A DNA stretch of 64,000 nt from Bacilli bacterium (GTDB lineage: Bacteria; Bacillota_I; Bacilli_A; RFN20; CAG-288): the NCBI GenBank assembly GCA_022647725.1, contig JALCLG010000001.1, forward strand, positions 750,931-814,930. The letters are read 5' to 3'. Shown piece by piece: positions 16,438 through 24,760 of the stretch. How positions within the stretch are numbered: position 1 is the first letter of the stretch; each line of letters begins with the position of its first letter. The notes beneath the pieces are model-generated. The model ran no database searches and was not told the DNA's origin. It was given only the letters and a program-made list of their open reading frames with translations. The position numbers and the translations under genes are program-made.

Positions 16438-17433
16438 ATGCTCACGAGGGACGACGTATCCGCGATGCCGGACGCCGATTTGGGGTCGCTTTTGCTGATG
16501 CTGCAAGCTGAGAAGGAGAGGCGGGCGAAGGCCGCCGCCAAGCTTGAGAAAGCCGCCCTTTCGCGGAAGGCGAAAAGGGATCTGAGATGCCCGGCATGCC
16601 ATTCGCCGCTCCGCCTCGACGGACGCAGGGCCGACGGTGTCCAAAGATACCGTTGCCCATCCTGCGGGAGGAGATTCTCCGACGCCTCCGCCACATCGCT
16701 CTCGGGCTCCAAGCTGACGCCCGACAAGATCAAATCGATCGTCGCGATGGTGATGCTCGGATCGCCGGACTGGGTGATCGCCTGGGTCTGCGGGGTCGAC
16801 GCAAAAACCGCTCAGTATTGGAGGGACCGATGCCTCGACGCCGCCGAGGGATGGTCGGGGGAATCCGAGCTTTCCGGCCATGTCTGGATCGATGAGATGA
16901 GGTTCGCCCCCACGAGGGCATCCGGATTCGTCGACGGGGTCTGGGTGACCTACGCCGGGAGGATCTCCAGGGACGCCTACATGGAGGTGGCCTTCGATTC
17001 GCGCGGCCGCGGCTTCTGCGATGTCTACGCCAAGCTCGGGACGCCCTACGGCAGCTCGGTCGAAAGATGCTTGGAGGGCCGAGTCGCCGAAGGGTCAAAG
17101 CTCACCCACGACGGGGCGCATTGCCACAACGCGGCGATCAGGAAGCTCTCCCTCGGCGACGACTGGGTCAAATACGCGCCGGGAGACAAAGAATACAAGG
17201 CCAAGATGGCCCCCATGAACAACCTCTGCTCGTACCTGAGGTTCAACTTCGAGAAGCACAGGGGCATCAAATTCGCCAAGCTCGCCGCCTACGGGGACCT
17301 GTTCATGTACCAATATTTCCATGTTAGGAAATACGGCTTTCGGGCGACGATCGATTATCTCTTCTCGAGGGTCTGCGGCACGAAAAAGAGCCACAACTTC
17401 AGGGACGGATTCAGGAAAACGTCGACGTGGTGA
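16438..17433 (+). CDS. IS1595-like DDE transposase, copy 1
   Basis: 331 residues from the ATG at 16438 (GGAAAGGGA upstream). N-terminal helical part, then a zinc ribbon CPACHSPL/CPSCGRRFS at about residues 47-70 and a helix-turn-helix-like region, as in IS1595-family transposases. Acidic residues for a DDE-type core can be seen in HVWIDEMRF and THDGAHCHNAA, and the C-terminus has an NNLCSYLRFNF block. Intact and identical to the copy at 46778-47773. Confidence 0.85.
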   Translation: MLTRDDVSAMPDADLGSLLLMLQAEKERRAKAAAKLEKAALSRKAKRDLRCPACHSPLRLDGRRADGVQRYRCPSCGRRFSDASATSLSGSKLTPDKIKSIVAMVMLGSPDWVIAWVCGVDAKTAQYWRDRCLDAAEGWSGESELSGHVWIDEMRFAPTRASGFVDGVWVTYAGRISRDAYMEVAFDSRGRGFCDVYAKLGTPYGSSVERCLEGRVAEGSKLTHDGAHCHNAAIRKLSLGDDWVKYAPGDKEYKAKMAPMNNLCSYLRFNFEKHRGIKFAKLAAYGDLFMYQYFHVRKYGFRATIDYLFSRVCGTKKSHNFRDGFRKTSTW

Positions 17434-17507
17434 GGATTGCTCGCCTTTCATTTGCTCCTATATACGTCTTTCTTTTGAAAAAGAGGGGCGTTTTGCAAAG
17501 ATAAAAC

Positions 17508-17536
17508 GAAAAAAGAGGCCTCCGGCAAGCCTCTTT
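17508..17536 (-). terminator. Terminator of the ferritin-like gene
   Basis: Stem AAAGAGGC/GCCTCTTT (17512-17519, 17529-17536), then TTTTTTCG on the minus strand. Confidence 0.8.
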
Positions 17537-17552
17537 CTCGTGGGGAAGATCG

Positions 17553-17858
17553 TTATTTCTTCTCGATTTCTTCAAAGAGTTCCTTAACTTCCTTCTCGCC
17601 CTTGAGGAATTGCTCGGCTTCTTTCGGATCGAGGGAACGCATCAGAGTGATCAGCTCGCCCATGTGGATTTTCTCCTCATCGCGGATGTCGGCGAGGACG
17701 GCTTTGGCGTGGATGTCGTCCGTGGCTTGGTAATGGGCATCATAAAGATAGATGGCTTCCAGCTCACCCGCGATATCGAGACGCAAGGCTTGAATCAGTT
17801 CGGCTTTGTTCATTTTCCGTTGAACATTGGCGGTGAAAGGATCGGCGAAACTTGGCAT
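17553..17858 (-). CDS. Ferritin-like di-iron protein (rubrerythrin/EncFtn-like)
   Basis: 101 residues. It has the two-helix half of a di-iron site: GELEAIYLYDAHYQ (Glu at about 32) and DEEKIHMGEL (Glu and His at about 61-66), the ExxH pattern of short encapsulated-ferritin and rubrerythrin-like proteins, which dimerise to complete the iron centre. Ends in a charged Lys/Glu tail. GGAGG before the ATG at 17858. No encapsulin gene is visible nearby. Probable role in iron or peroxide handling. Confidence 0.75.
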   Translation of the reverse strand: MPSFADPFTANVQRKMNKAELIQALRLDIAGELEAIYLYDAHYQATDDIHAKAVLADIRDEEKIHMGELITLMRSLDPKEAEQFLKGEKEVKELFEEIEKK

Positions 17859-17915
17859 AAAAATACCTCCGGTAATATTCTAACAAGTTTCGCTAAGAAA
17901 AAGACGAAAACGCCC

Positions 17916-18105
17916 TCAATGGTAGGAATAATGCTTTTTCAATTCGAGATTTTCTTCTTCATCAGGGATCCCGGCAAGATGAAGCATCGCCAGATGGACG
18001 CGGTCACGGAGTTCCACCACCGCCTCGGAACGATCGAGTTTCTTGTCGGCGAATAAGGGCTCGCCGATTCGGAGGGTTACCCGCCATCCCGACCAAAATT
18101 TGTAA
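17916..18105 (-). pseudogene. plsC-type acyltransferase, separated C-terminal end
   Basis: The last about 60 residues (KFWSGWRVTLRIGEPLF to the stop at 17916) form the C-terminal end of a 1-acylglycerol-3-phosphate acyltransferase-like protein. The N-terminal part is at 39839-40570, 21.7 kb away on the same strand. Joining HSY at 39852 to KFW at 18102 gives one continuous protein, so a mobile element interrupts the gene here. An ATG at 18110 precedes the fragment by chance and belongs to element sequence. Confidence 0.8.
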
Positions 18106-18150
18106 TTCATTAGACACTGTCGAATAAATTCTGTAAAAGACGATTTTCGG

Positions 18151-18171
18151 TATAGCGGTTTTCAGTGCGGT
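18151..18171 (+). repeat. Subterminal direct repeat, left
   Basis: tatagcggttttcagtgcgg followed by t; the identical 21 bases occur in the same orientation at 39759-39779. Within it and just beside it, shorter CTGAAAACCG-like units recur, like the arm-type integrase sites of Tn916-like elements. Confidence 0.7.
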
Positions 18172-18279
18172 TTTTTCCTGAAAATTGTTTTTTGCCCTTA
18201 AAAAACCAAAAGAAAAAGGCGGCCATCTTCAGCCATCGTTTTGCGATGCCGTTGATGCCGCCTTTCGTCTTGATAGAAA

Positions 18280-19335
18280 TCAGGCTTCTCCCGAAGACCG
18301 GAAGGAGGGGAACACCCATCGGTTGATGATGTCGGAGAGGATGGGGGAGGTATCCTTGCCGATCCGATCGGCCTCGCCTTGCTTTTGGAGCTTCTTGAAA
18401 CTGCGGTAAGCCGAGTCCTCGGAGAAGGCCCCGAGGAAGTCGTTCTCGTCCTTCAGGGGGTCTGCCGGTTTCTCGATGAGGTCCTTTTCCTTCAAAGGCA
18501 GGCGGACCCCGCGCAGGCTGGTCTCGTCCTTCAATTTTCCGCTCAGGAAAGCCATTTCGTAGGTGAGGCTTGCCCACAAGGCCGCAACCCCATAGGGGGC
18601 GTGGCCCTTGCCGATAAAGATGCCAGAGAGGACATCCTGATTCCGTTCCATGTCGGTTTTGCTGGGCTTTTCCAATAGGCTATCGGAAATCGCCTTGGAG
18701 GCCAGGGCGTAGAGTTCGCCTTCTGGACCGCCCGTTTCGGCGCTGTCGGAATCTGGGATCATCCAGCCGCTGGTGGCCGAAGCCACCTCATAGGCGAGAT
18801 GGACGATGGAGCGGCAATCCATCTTCGACCAGTCCTTGCCTTCGAAGGCGGCGCGGCCAAGGGAGAGGACCAATTCGCTCTCGGGCGAGAGGGCGTCTTC
18901 TCTCGGGTCGTAGTCGATCTCGTCCAGAGTGACGCCCCCGAAGGTCTCCTTGAAGAGGTAAAGCACGCTCATGAGTTTTCGGAGTTCTTTGTCGAAGGGG
19001 CTCTCGAAGCGGTTGCCTTCGTCGAGGAAGGCCGTGCAGTAATGGCGTCCGTTCAGCGTGAAGTAGCGGTTCCGCCCTTCGGCGTAGGAGATGATGGCGG
19101 GGGCCTCGTCGAGCTTGTCGACCGCGTCGTTCACCAGCGTCTCGATGATGCCCATCAGCTTCAGGGGCAGTTCGCTGACGCGGACGAAAAGGCCGTCCTC
19201 GCCCATCTTCCGGTCGACCGCGACCCCATCCGCGTAGATTTGGCGGGTTTGGACGCTCGGCCTTCCGGCTTTCGCCTCGTCGACGATGGTTGCCTGGATT
19301 CCCAGGATCTCTCGTTTGTCTAATTTGTTGTTCAT
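18280..19335 (-). CDS. Hypothetical protein of the mobile element
   Basis: 351 residues, charged, with no signal peptide or membrane segment. The N-terminal 60 residues are predicted helix/strand (KREILGIQATIVDEAKAG), the C-terminal 80 are Lys/Asp-rich. No family or catalytic motif recognised. It follows the integrase gene by 24 bp on the same strand with AGGAAA upstream, so it is transcribed with rep and int and may take part in transfer or maintenance of the element. Confidence 0.65.
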   Translation of the reverse strand: MNNKLDKREILGIQATIVDEAKAGRPSVQTRQIYADGVAVDRKMGEDGLFVRVSELPLKLMGIIETLVNDAVDKLDEAPAIISYAEGRNRYFTLNGRHYCTAFLDEGNRFESPFDKELRKLMSVLYLFKETFGGVTLDEIDYDPREDALSPESELVLSLGRAAFEGKDWSKMDCRSIVHLAYEVASATSGWMIPDSDSAETGGPEGELYALASKAISDSLLEKPSKTDMERNQDVLSGIFIGKGHAPYGVAALWASLTYEMAFLSGKLKDETSLRGVRLPLKEKDLIEKPADPLKDENDFLGAFSEDSAYRSFKKLQKQGEADRIGKDTSPILSDIINRWVFPSFRSSGEA

Positions 19336-19359
19336 TTGTTTTTTTCCTTTCGTGTGTTT

Positions 19360-20517
19360 TCACATCTCTGGCCCGTCGTCGCCGCTATCGGGTGGCGCAA
19401 TGAGTTTCGTATCTTTCTTCTCGTCGATGACCTGTCCGGGCCGAAGCGGGTTGGCCGCGAAGAATTTGGCCACGTCGCCGCTCTCGTCCGGGAACATGTG
19501 GGAGTAATAGGCAAGCACGGTGGCCTCGGTGTCGCCTAGCCAATGGGCGACGATCCGCAAAGGGACCATCCCCCGGAGGAGGTTCGAGGCGCAGCTGTGC
19601 CGGAATTCGTGGACCCGGATTGGCTTCAGAGAGGCCATGTTCGCGTATTTGACGACGAGCCGCCGGACGTGGCCCTCGTTGATGACGTAAGCCCCGTATT
19701 CCCCGGGGAAGAGGAAGTCGCTTTGCCTCGCCTCGGGATTGAGCAGGGGGATGATGTCGGGGAGGAGGCGGAGCGTCCGGATCGAGCGCTTGGTCTTCGG
19801 CGTGGTGAAGATCTGCCTTTTGAACATCGACTTCGTGAGCACGATCCGGTTGATCGAGATGGTCATGTTCTGGACGTCGATGTCGGAGTATTTGAGGGCG
19901 ATGCATTCCGTCATGCGGAAGCCGTACTCGCAGAAGAGCGTGAAGAGGAGCTTGTCCCTCGGGTTGATGATGACGGAGAGGAACTTCCTTTCCTGCTCCA
20001 AGGTCCACACGTTGTATTGGTGGGTGTGGGGATAGGGGTCGAGGAAGGCGTAGATCCGCTCAGGGAGGAGCGTGGCGTTGTAGCGGCGGAGGAAGCGGAT
20101 GAATCCCCGGGCCGCCGAGATGACGCCCCCCAAAGAGGTTTTGGGGCCTTTGTTCAGCCGCTCGTTGATGCAGTCGAGGTCGTCGTTGGTCAGTTTCTCG
20201 ACGGTGTAGTTGCCCATCGCCGGGAGGATGTGGTTCTTCATCTGGTTCCAGCGCGAGTAGACGCTCGAGGGCTTGTGGGTCTTCTGGTATTCCGCGAGGA
20301 ACGCGGCGGAAAGATCGCCCACCCGGGTCTTGGCCTTGCCGCTCAACAATGTGTCTTTCTCGATCAGGGCGTCGGCTTCGGCGGCTTTCGCCTCGGCGTA
20401 GCTCTTCAAGGGCGCTCCGGTCTTCGGGTCCTTGTAGAAATGGTGGGGCTTCCCGTTCCGGTAGATTTGGACGACCCAGTAATGCTTCCCGTGGATTTTG
20501 TTCCGGAAGACGCTCAT
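19360..20517 (-). CDS. int: Tyrosine recombinase (integrase) of the element
   Basis: 385 residues from the ATG at 20517, which overlaps the stop of the upstream gene (ATGA). N-terminal arm-binding-like segment (FRNKIHGKHYWVVQIYRNGK), a SAM-like core-binding domain at about 75-165, and the catalytic domain with Arg in EYGFRMTE (about 215), HEFRHS (about 316-321), HWLGDT and the nucleophile Tyr in YYSHMF (about 350). All expected active-site residues are present. It should excise and integrate the 18.1-39.85 kb element. Confidence 0.92.
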   Translation of the reverse strand: MSVFRNKIHGKHYWVVQIYRNGKPHHFYKDPKTGAPLKSYAEAKAAEADALIEKDTLLSGKAKTRVGDLSAAFLAEYQKTHKPSSVYSRWNQMKNHILPAMGNYTVEKLTNDDLDCINERLNKGPKTSLGGVISAARGFIRFLRRYNATLLPERIYAFLDPYPHTHQYNVWTLEQERKFLSVIINPRDKLLFTLFCEYGFRMTECIALKYSDIDVQNMTISINRIVLTKSMFKRQIFTTPKTKRSIRTLRLLPDIIPLLNPEARQSDFLFPGEYGAYVINEGHVRRLVVKYANMASLKPIRVHEFRHSCASNLLRGMVPLRIVAHWLGDTEATVLAYYSHMFPDESGDVAKFFAANPLRPGQVIDEKKDTKLIAPPDSGDDGPEM

Positions 20518-21548
20518 GAGCGGGCCGCCTCTTTGCCCTCGGCGCTCATCGTCAGGATGGCGTCGTAGGAGAGAACGGCCATCCCGTGGGCCTTCCGGTA
20601 ATCGTTGATGGCCTTCGCGTCCTTCTCGTCGAGCCGCTTCATCCCTTCGTCCCGGAGCCGTTTGTAGGTTTCGATGGCGTCCTCCCCGAGGGCCAGGGAC
20701 AGCCTCGCGATCGCGCGGGCCGCCTCGTCGAAGAGCCATTGCTCGCTTTTCTCGATGGGCGAGGCCGCCTTCGCGTGCGAGAGTTTGACGATGCGCTCCG
20801 CCCCGCTGAGGAAATCAACCCATTTCGTCCAGCGCGGGGCTTCGCTCCGGTGGTCTTCGTCTTTGTCGTTCGGTTCCTTGAAGTCCACGGCGCTGGCGAG
20901 AGCGGTGGTGACGAAGTCGCCGATTCGCTCGGTTTGGATCGCCGCCAGAAGCTCATCCGCCTTTTCGTTGGCTTGCTCCCCGAAGAAGTTGATCGAGAAA
21001 CTGATGCGGCCGCCCTCCTTGCCTTTGACGACGAGCTGCTGGGTCCGGTTCGTGCCGAAGGTCGCGGAGAACGATCCTCCGCAGAGAGGCCGGACCATCG
21101 AGAGGTTGCGGAGCCGGGTCACGAATTCCCGGTTCTGGATCTTGCCTGCCATCTCCTCGGTTTGGAAGACGTGGCTCACGTCCACGAGAGTCAGGGTCAG
21201 TTTGGTGAAGCGCGCGCCCACCTCGCGCACGGCGAGGATCAGCTCCGACCAATCGTCCGGGCCCATCCTTTGGGCCGTGCGGCCGAAGACGTCGATCATC
21301 GTTCCGTCCTCGCCATAGTTGATGCCTAGTCCGTCGCCGAAGTCCGAGAAAAAGGAATAGCCGTAGCGGCCATCCATCACTTTTTCGGTCTCAGGGCAGG
21401 CCATCGTCGCCCTGAGAATTCCCGCGAACTCTCCTTTTTCCGTCTGGTAGTTCTTCAAGCTCGAAATCCGCGCGCAGTCCGCGGTGGCCGCGTAGGTCGC
21501 CTTGGGAGTCTCGGCGCTTTGAGGCGCTTCAAAAATAGTTGTGTCCAT
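20514..21548 (-). CDS. Rep_trans/MobT-like replication initiator or relaxase, divergent
   Basis: 344 residues. The central part (RFTKLTLTLVDVSHVFQTEE, then IQNREFVTRLRN) follows the pattern of Rep_trans proteins such as Tn916 Orf20/MobT, where a short beta strand with acidic residues precedes a helix with a frame like EEL-x-EKI. The active-site Tyr could not be assigned with confidence. The C-terminal third is helical and charged. It is the first gene after a consensus promoter and a long leader, and is coupled to the integrase by a 4-bp overlap, which supports a role in element replication or transfer. Family call is tentative. Confidence 0.5.
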   Translation of the reverse strand: MDTTIFEAPQSAETPKATYAATADCARISSLKNYQTEKGEFAGILRATMACPETEKVMDGRYGYSFFSDFGDGLGINYGEDGTMIDVFGRTAQRMGPDDWSELILAVREVGARFTKLTLTLVDVSHVFQTEEMAGKIQNREFVTRLRNLSMVRPLCGGSFSATFGTNRTQQLVVKGKEGGRISFSINFFGEQANEKADELLAAIQTERIGDFVTTALASAVDFKEPNDKDEDHRSEAPRWTKWVDFLSGAERIVKLSHAKAASPIEKSEQWLFDEAARAIARLSLALGEDAIETYKRLRDEGMKRLDEKDAKAINDYRKAHGMAVLSYDAILTMSAEGKEAARS

Positions 21549-21867
21549 CTTGATTTCCTGTGTTCTTTCTTAGCGTCAGGCGGGTATCCCGCTGCGATAG
21601 AGCGGGAGGGGTGGCTGGCGCAATGTGCGCCACCTCCCTTATCCTGTTTCACCTTTTCTTGATGTCGGAGGCATCCCACAGCCTCCCGGATAAGTTACCC
21701 ACGTCTAGGGACGAACGCTTCTTAGTGGTTCTTCCCTGGGCTTCGTATTGGCGATGCCCCGTCCTTGCCAGTTCTCCCTTTCGCTGGCCCCTGAGCATCT
21801 AATTGTTGCTGATCGCTCTCGTCTCTTCTTGGCTACTTTTTTAGTCGGTTTCCCCCAATTGTTATGC
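21549..21867 (-). ncRNA. Long structured 5' leader of the rep-int operon
   Basis: About 320 nt lie between the promoter and the start codon. On the minus strand it forms many GC-rich pairings: GATGC/GCATC enclosing GCCAG/CTGGC, a CTTATCC/GGATAAG pair enclosing GGGAGGC/GCCTCC, a long stem around GTGGCGCA-CATT-GCGCCA, and GCGGG-ATA-CCCGC just before the gene. I recognise no known riboswitch. It may be an attenuator or a regulatory RNA limiting replication or excision. Confidence 0.5.
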
Positions 21868-21873
21868 GAGCCC

Positions 21874-21901
21874 ATTATAGGGAAGTTTTCAAGCCTGTCA
21901 A
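21874..21901 (-). promoter_or_regulatory. Consensus sigma-A promoter of the rep-int operon
   Basis: -35 TTGACA (21896-21901) and -10 TATAAT (21874-21879), both perfect, 16 bp apart. The rest of 21902-22190 is AT-rich and holds the divergent promoter at 22128-22156. Confidence 0.85.
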
Positions 21902-22127
21902 AAACGTGAAACCGTCGATTCTACGATAACAATGTAAATGTAAAACGAGGCTGAGTTCTAACCTGTTTTTGGATTTCTGTCCAAAAGTTGGCTTCGAAAA
22001 TTTTCAGTAACACTACGACTAGTAATTCGCGCGCGCGAGACCAAGGGATTTTTCGATGAATTTCGGCCTTCGAAAAAGATTTACAAAAAAGTTTCCAAAC
22101 TTCAGGGGGAATTTTGATGGAATTGCT

Positions 22128-22156
22128 TTGACCAATAGAGTAGACTAATCAATAGT
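22128..22156 (+). promoter_or_regulatory. Divergent promoter for the 22191 gene
   Basis: -35 TTGACC and a weaker -10 AATAGT with 17-bp spacing, followed by GGGGGAGG before the ATG. Confidence 0.45.
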
Positions 22157-22190
22157 CAAACATAAAGACGTTGCCCTGGGGGAGGTTCGC

Positions 22191-22514
22191 ATGGTTCTTT
22201 ATCAAACGTATCGAAGGAAGCTGAACCGCCTTTCCGATGATTATCATCGGATGCTATGCATTGTGCGGGCGATTGATAAGCAATTTCATGTCTCTCCTGA
22301 AATTTTAGGGGTTTCCGATGCAAAATACCGCAACTATTTTCAGCAGTTGGAAAAGGCGAAGGTTATTGTTAGGGTTGAAGGGGAAGAATATCTTGCTGAA
22401 TGCTATAACGTTTGTTTCGGGTGGAGCCGAAGTCTTGCCAAAAAGGTTAAATCGATCGCCGGAGGCGTAAATACGCTTGCCGGGGGAGTGCAGGGGAAGG
22501 TTGAGTTTTGCTAG
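22191..22514 (+). CDS. Small hypothetical protein of the element, possible regulator
   Basis: 107 residues, basic. The N-terminal 75 residues (a YHRMLCIVRAIDKQF helix, then LEKAKVIVRVEGEEYLAE) have the layout of a winged-helix domain, with the wing-like strand pair at 55-68; the C-terminus is Gly/Lys-rich. Strong GGGGGAGG five bases before the ATG. It diverges from the rep-int operon, a common position for the control protein of an integrative element. The domain call is a guess from pattern only. Confidence 0.5.
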   Translation: MVLYQTYRRKLNRLSDDYHRMLCIVRAIDKQFHVSPEILGVSDAKYRNYFQQLEKAKVIVRVEGEEYLAECYNVCFGWSRSLAKKVKSIAGGVNTLAGGVQGKVEFC

Positions 22515-22584
22515 CCTGATTTCAAAGTATCACATCAAGATACTCACATTGTAAGCCGAGGAATTCGCCTTTAGAATAAACGAA

Positions 22585-22782
22585 ATGGAAAACAATCCGC
22601 GTGGGAAAGTCGCAAAAAACCAAGACCCTTCCAGCCAAGGCTCCTTTGCCCGATTCATCAATGGCTTCCGGCCTTCTATCGTAGGCAAGAAGAAAGCGGC
22701 CCGCTCTTGGATAATTCTCATTTTGGTTATTGCTTTATTTCTCTCGCCGTTGATTGCGTGGGCCGCCTCAAATTCCCGATAG
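22585..22782 (+). CDS. Small single-span membrane protein
   Basis: 65 residues: a 40-residue basic N-terminus and one hydrophobic segment (WIILILVIALFLSPLIAWAA) near the C-terminus, i.e. tail-anchored. No clear ribosome-binding site, which lowers confidence. Function unknown; it lies just ahead of the cargo cluster. Confidence 0.45.
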   Translation: MENNPRGKVAKNQDPSSQGSFARFINGFRPSIVGKKKAARSWIILILVIALFLSPLIAWAASNSR

Positions 22783-22795
22783 ATCTATCGATTTG

Positions 22796-22824
22796 TTGAC
22801 AAATGTATGCATATGTAATATTGT
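22796..22824 (+). promoter_or_regulatory. Promoter of the cargo cluster
   Basis: -35 TTGACA (22796-22801) with TAATAT (22816-22821) or TATTGT (22819-22824) as -10. The spacer contains the palindromic run atgcatatg-like sequence, a possible site for the ribbon-helix-helix protein encoded next. Confidence 0.55.
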
Positions 22825-22856
22825 TGTAGTTGAAAGATGACATATGGAGGAAACCT

Positions 22857-23063
22857 ATGGATGATGCAAAGAAGCTGACGATCCCCTCAAAGAAGTACAA
22901 AGGTGATTCGGCAGTCATCTCGGCTCGGATCCCGCTCGAACTCGTCAAACGGATTGACGAAGTGGCGGAGCAAACCGGGAGAACTCGGAACGAAATCATC
23001 ATGATGTGTCTCGATTTCGCTCTCGACAACACCGTGGTGTCCGACTATCAAGACAAGAAATAA
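22857..23063 (+). CDS. Ribbon-helix-helix (CopG/Arc-type) regulator
   Basis: 68 residues from the ATG at 22857, with GGAGG six bases upstream; an in-frame ATG at 22830 has no such site. The segment AVISARIPLELVKRIDEVAE followed by TGRTRNEIIMMCLDFAL is the beta-strand/helix/helix pattern of RHH DNA-binding proteins. Lys-rich N-terminal arm. It heads the cargo cluster and is 18 bp from the SPFH gene, so it probably controls its own operon. Confidence 0.75.
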   Translation: MDDAKKLTIPSKKYKGDSAVISARIPLELVKRIDEVAEQTGRTRNEIIMMCLDFALDNTVVSDYQDKK

Positions 23064-23081
23064 ATAAGGAGAAAACCTATC

Positions 23082-24758
23082 ATGGCAAAATTTGTGATCC
23101 AATGCCCGAATTGCGGGAAGTACCTCGAAGCCAACAACGGCTTCTTTGCGAATCACGTCATCCAGTGCACCTGCGGACATCTTATTGATGTTAAAAAGGA
23201 TCGGATGGCCTCGATGGTCTGCCCCAAATGCGGGAACACGGTCGTCTACGACCAAGCCAAGGCGAAGAACGCTCTGTGCCCGGTGTGCGGCGCCAAACTT
23301 ATAACACCTGAAACTCTTGGCAACATGGTCGAGGTCGACTGCCCGACTTGCGGCTGCCATTTGAGCGTCGCGAAGAACGCCTCCGCGTATACCTGTCCGG
23401 TTTGCAAGAGCGAGGTCGATGTCCAAAAAGAGTTGAAGAAGGCCCAGATGGCCAAAGAAGGAATGATCAGCGTCCTCAAGTACGAGGGCGACAACGAGAC
23501 CTTCATCTGGAAGCACCCGATTGAGGACTTTTGCGCTGGGAGTCAACTGATCGTCCACGAATCCCAGGAAGCCGTGTTCTTCCGCGACGGCGAGGCGCTT
23601 GATACCTTCGGGCCGGGCCGCTACACGCTCGACACGGAGAAGCTTCCTATCCTTAATAAGATGTATAAGCTGCCCACGGGCGGCAAAGAGGTCTTCCATT
23701 CGGAGGTCTACTTCATCAACCTCACGACCCAGATGGGCGTGAAGTGGGGGACCAACTCCAAAGTGAGGATGTTCGACCCCGCGAGCGGGCTCCACATCGA
23801 GCTCGGCGCCAGCGGCGAATTCAACATCAAGGCCGTCGATGGTCGCAAGCTTTTGCTCAAGGTCGTCGGAACGACATCCGGCCTCGGCCAGAACGAGCTG
23901 ATGGGGGACGATTACTCCCTCACCGGGATGGTTGGCAAGTTCAAGTCTTTGGTGATGACCAAGGTGAAGTCCTACCTCGCCAAAGCCATCCGCGAGGAGA
24001 ACATCAACATCCTCGAGGTCGACGAGCACCTCGACGAGATCTCGCAGTATCTGAAAGAGCAGATCAATCCGACCTTGGCGGAATACGGCCTATTGATGCC
24101 GGAATTCTTCGTCATGGTCATCCAGACCCCGGACGACGACCCGAACTTCAAACGGCTCAAGGAGCAGTATGCCGAGCGCTATCTTTCGGTCAATCAGGAG
24201 AAGATCAAGAAAGCCGAAGCCGAGGCGGCCCAGGAACGCAAGATCGTCGAGGCGACCACGGGGGCAAAGACGGAAGTCATCGCGGCCCAGGGCCACGCCG
24301 ATGCGATGCGGGCCGAGGCGCAGGCCAAGGCCGACGCGATGAAGATGCAAGGCTACACCTACCAGCAGGAGACCCAACGCCAGGTTGCGACCGAAGCGGT
24401 CAAAAACGGCGGTGGTCAAGGCGGGGGCCAGGGCGGAGGAATCGCTCAGGACCTTGTCGGCTTGGGCGTTGGAATCGGTGTCGCGGCAGGCGTCGTCGGA
24501 ACCGTCAAAGACGCGGTCACCCCGGTTGCTCAGTCGGCTGTCGGGGCCGGAAGCGCCGTCGGCGGGACGATTGCGGGCGCTTGGGAATGCCCGAATTGCC
24601 ATACGAAGAACATCACCTCGAATTTCTGCCCGAACTGCGGGACGAAGCGGCCGGAAGCGCCGACACCAGAGCCTGCGACTTGGGAATGCCCTGAATGCCA
24701 CACGAAAGGCATCACGACCAATTTCTGCCCGAACTGCGGGCACAAGAAGGGGGCCTGA
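23082..24758 (+). CDS. SPFH-domain protein with multiple zinc ribbons (YdjI-like)
   Basis: 558 residues, cytoplasmic with probable membrane association. The N-terminal 110 residues hold several zinc ribbons (CPNCGKY/CTCGH, CPKCGN/CPVCGA, CPTCGC/CPVCKS). Residues about 130-350 form an SPFH (virion-core/YdjI-like) domain with FIWKHPIEDFCAGSQLIV and FGPGRYTLDT. A charged helix with AEAAQERK repeats (about 370-440) is a likely oligomerising coiled coil. The Gly-rich segment is followed by two more ribbons at the C-terminus (WECPNCH/FCPNCG twice). In Bacillus, YdjI scaffolds membrane partners. Here it is followed 2 bp later by a multispan membrane protein and then the TIR giant protein, so it may organise these at the membrane. 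Confidence 0.82.
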   Translation: MAKFVIQCPNCGKYLEANNGFFANHVIQCTCGHLIDVKKDRMASMVCPKCGNTVVYDQAKAKNALCPVCGAKLITPETLGNMVEVDCPTCGCHLSVAKNASAYTCPVCKSEVDVQKELKKAQMAKEGMISVLKYEGDNETFIWKHPIEDFCAGSQLIVHESQEAVFFRDGEALDTFGPGRYTLDTEKLPILNKMYKLPTGGKEVFHSEVYFINLTTQMGVKWGTNSKVRMFDPASGLHIELGASGEFNIKAVDGRKLLLKVVGTTSGLGQNELMGDDYSLTGMVGKFKSLVMTKVKSYLAKAIREENINILEVDEHLDEISQYLKEQINPTLAEYGLLMPEFFVMVIQTPDDDPNFKRLKEQYAERYLSVNQEKIKKAEAEAAQERKIVEATTGAKTEVIAAQGHADAMRAEAQAKADAMKMQGYTYQQETQRQVATEAVKNGGGQGGGQGGGIAQDLVGLGVGIGVAAGVVGTVKDAVTPVAQSAVGAGSAVGGTIAGAWECPNCHTKNITSNFCPNCGTKRPEAPTPEPATWECPECHTKGITTNFCPNCGHKKGA

Positions 24759-24760
24759 TT

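Larger units (their letters stand above)
16279..17467 (+). mobile_element. IS1595-like insertion sequence, copy 1
   Basis: 1,189 bp bounded by 24-bp perfect terminal inverted repeats: ACGTATATAGGAGCAAATGA plus four bases on the left, its complement on the right. It contains one transposase gene. The sequence appears identical to copy 2 at 46619-47807, which points to recent movement. I could not find a target-site duplication at either copy. Confidence 0.88.

Noticed and set aside
19543..20568. A 341-codon plus-strand frame over the integrase
   Set aside because: Antisense to an intact tyrosine recombinase in GC-rich sequence; composition is Val/Asp/Glu/Arg-biased as in shadow frames.
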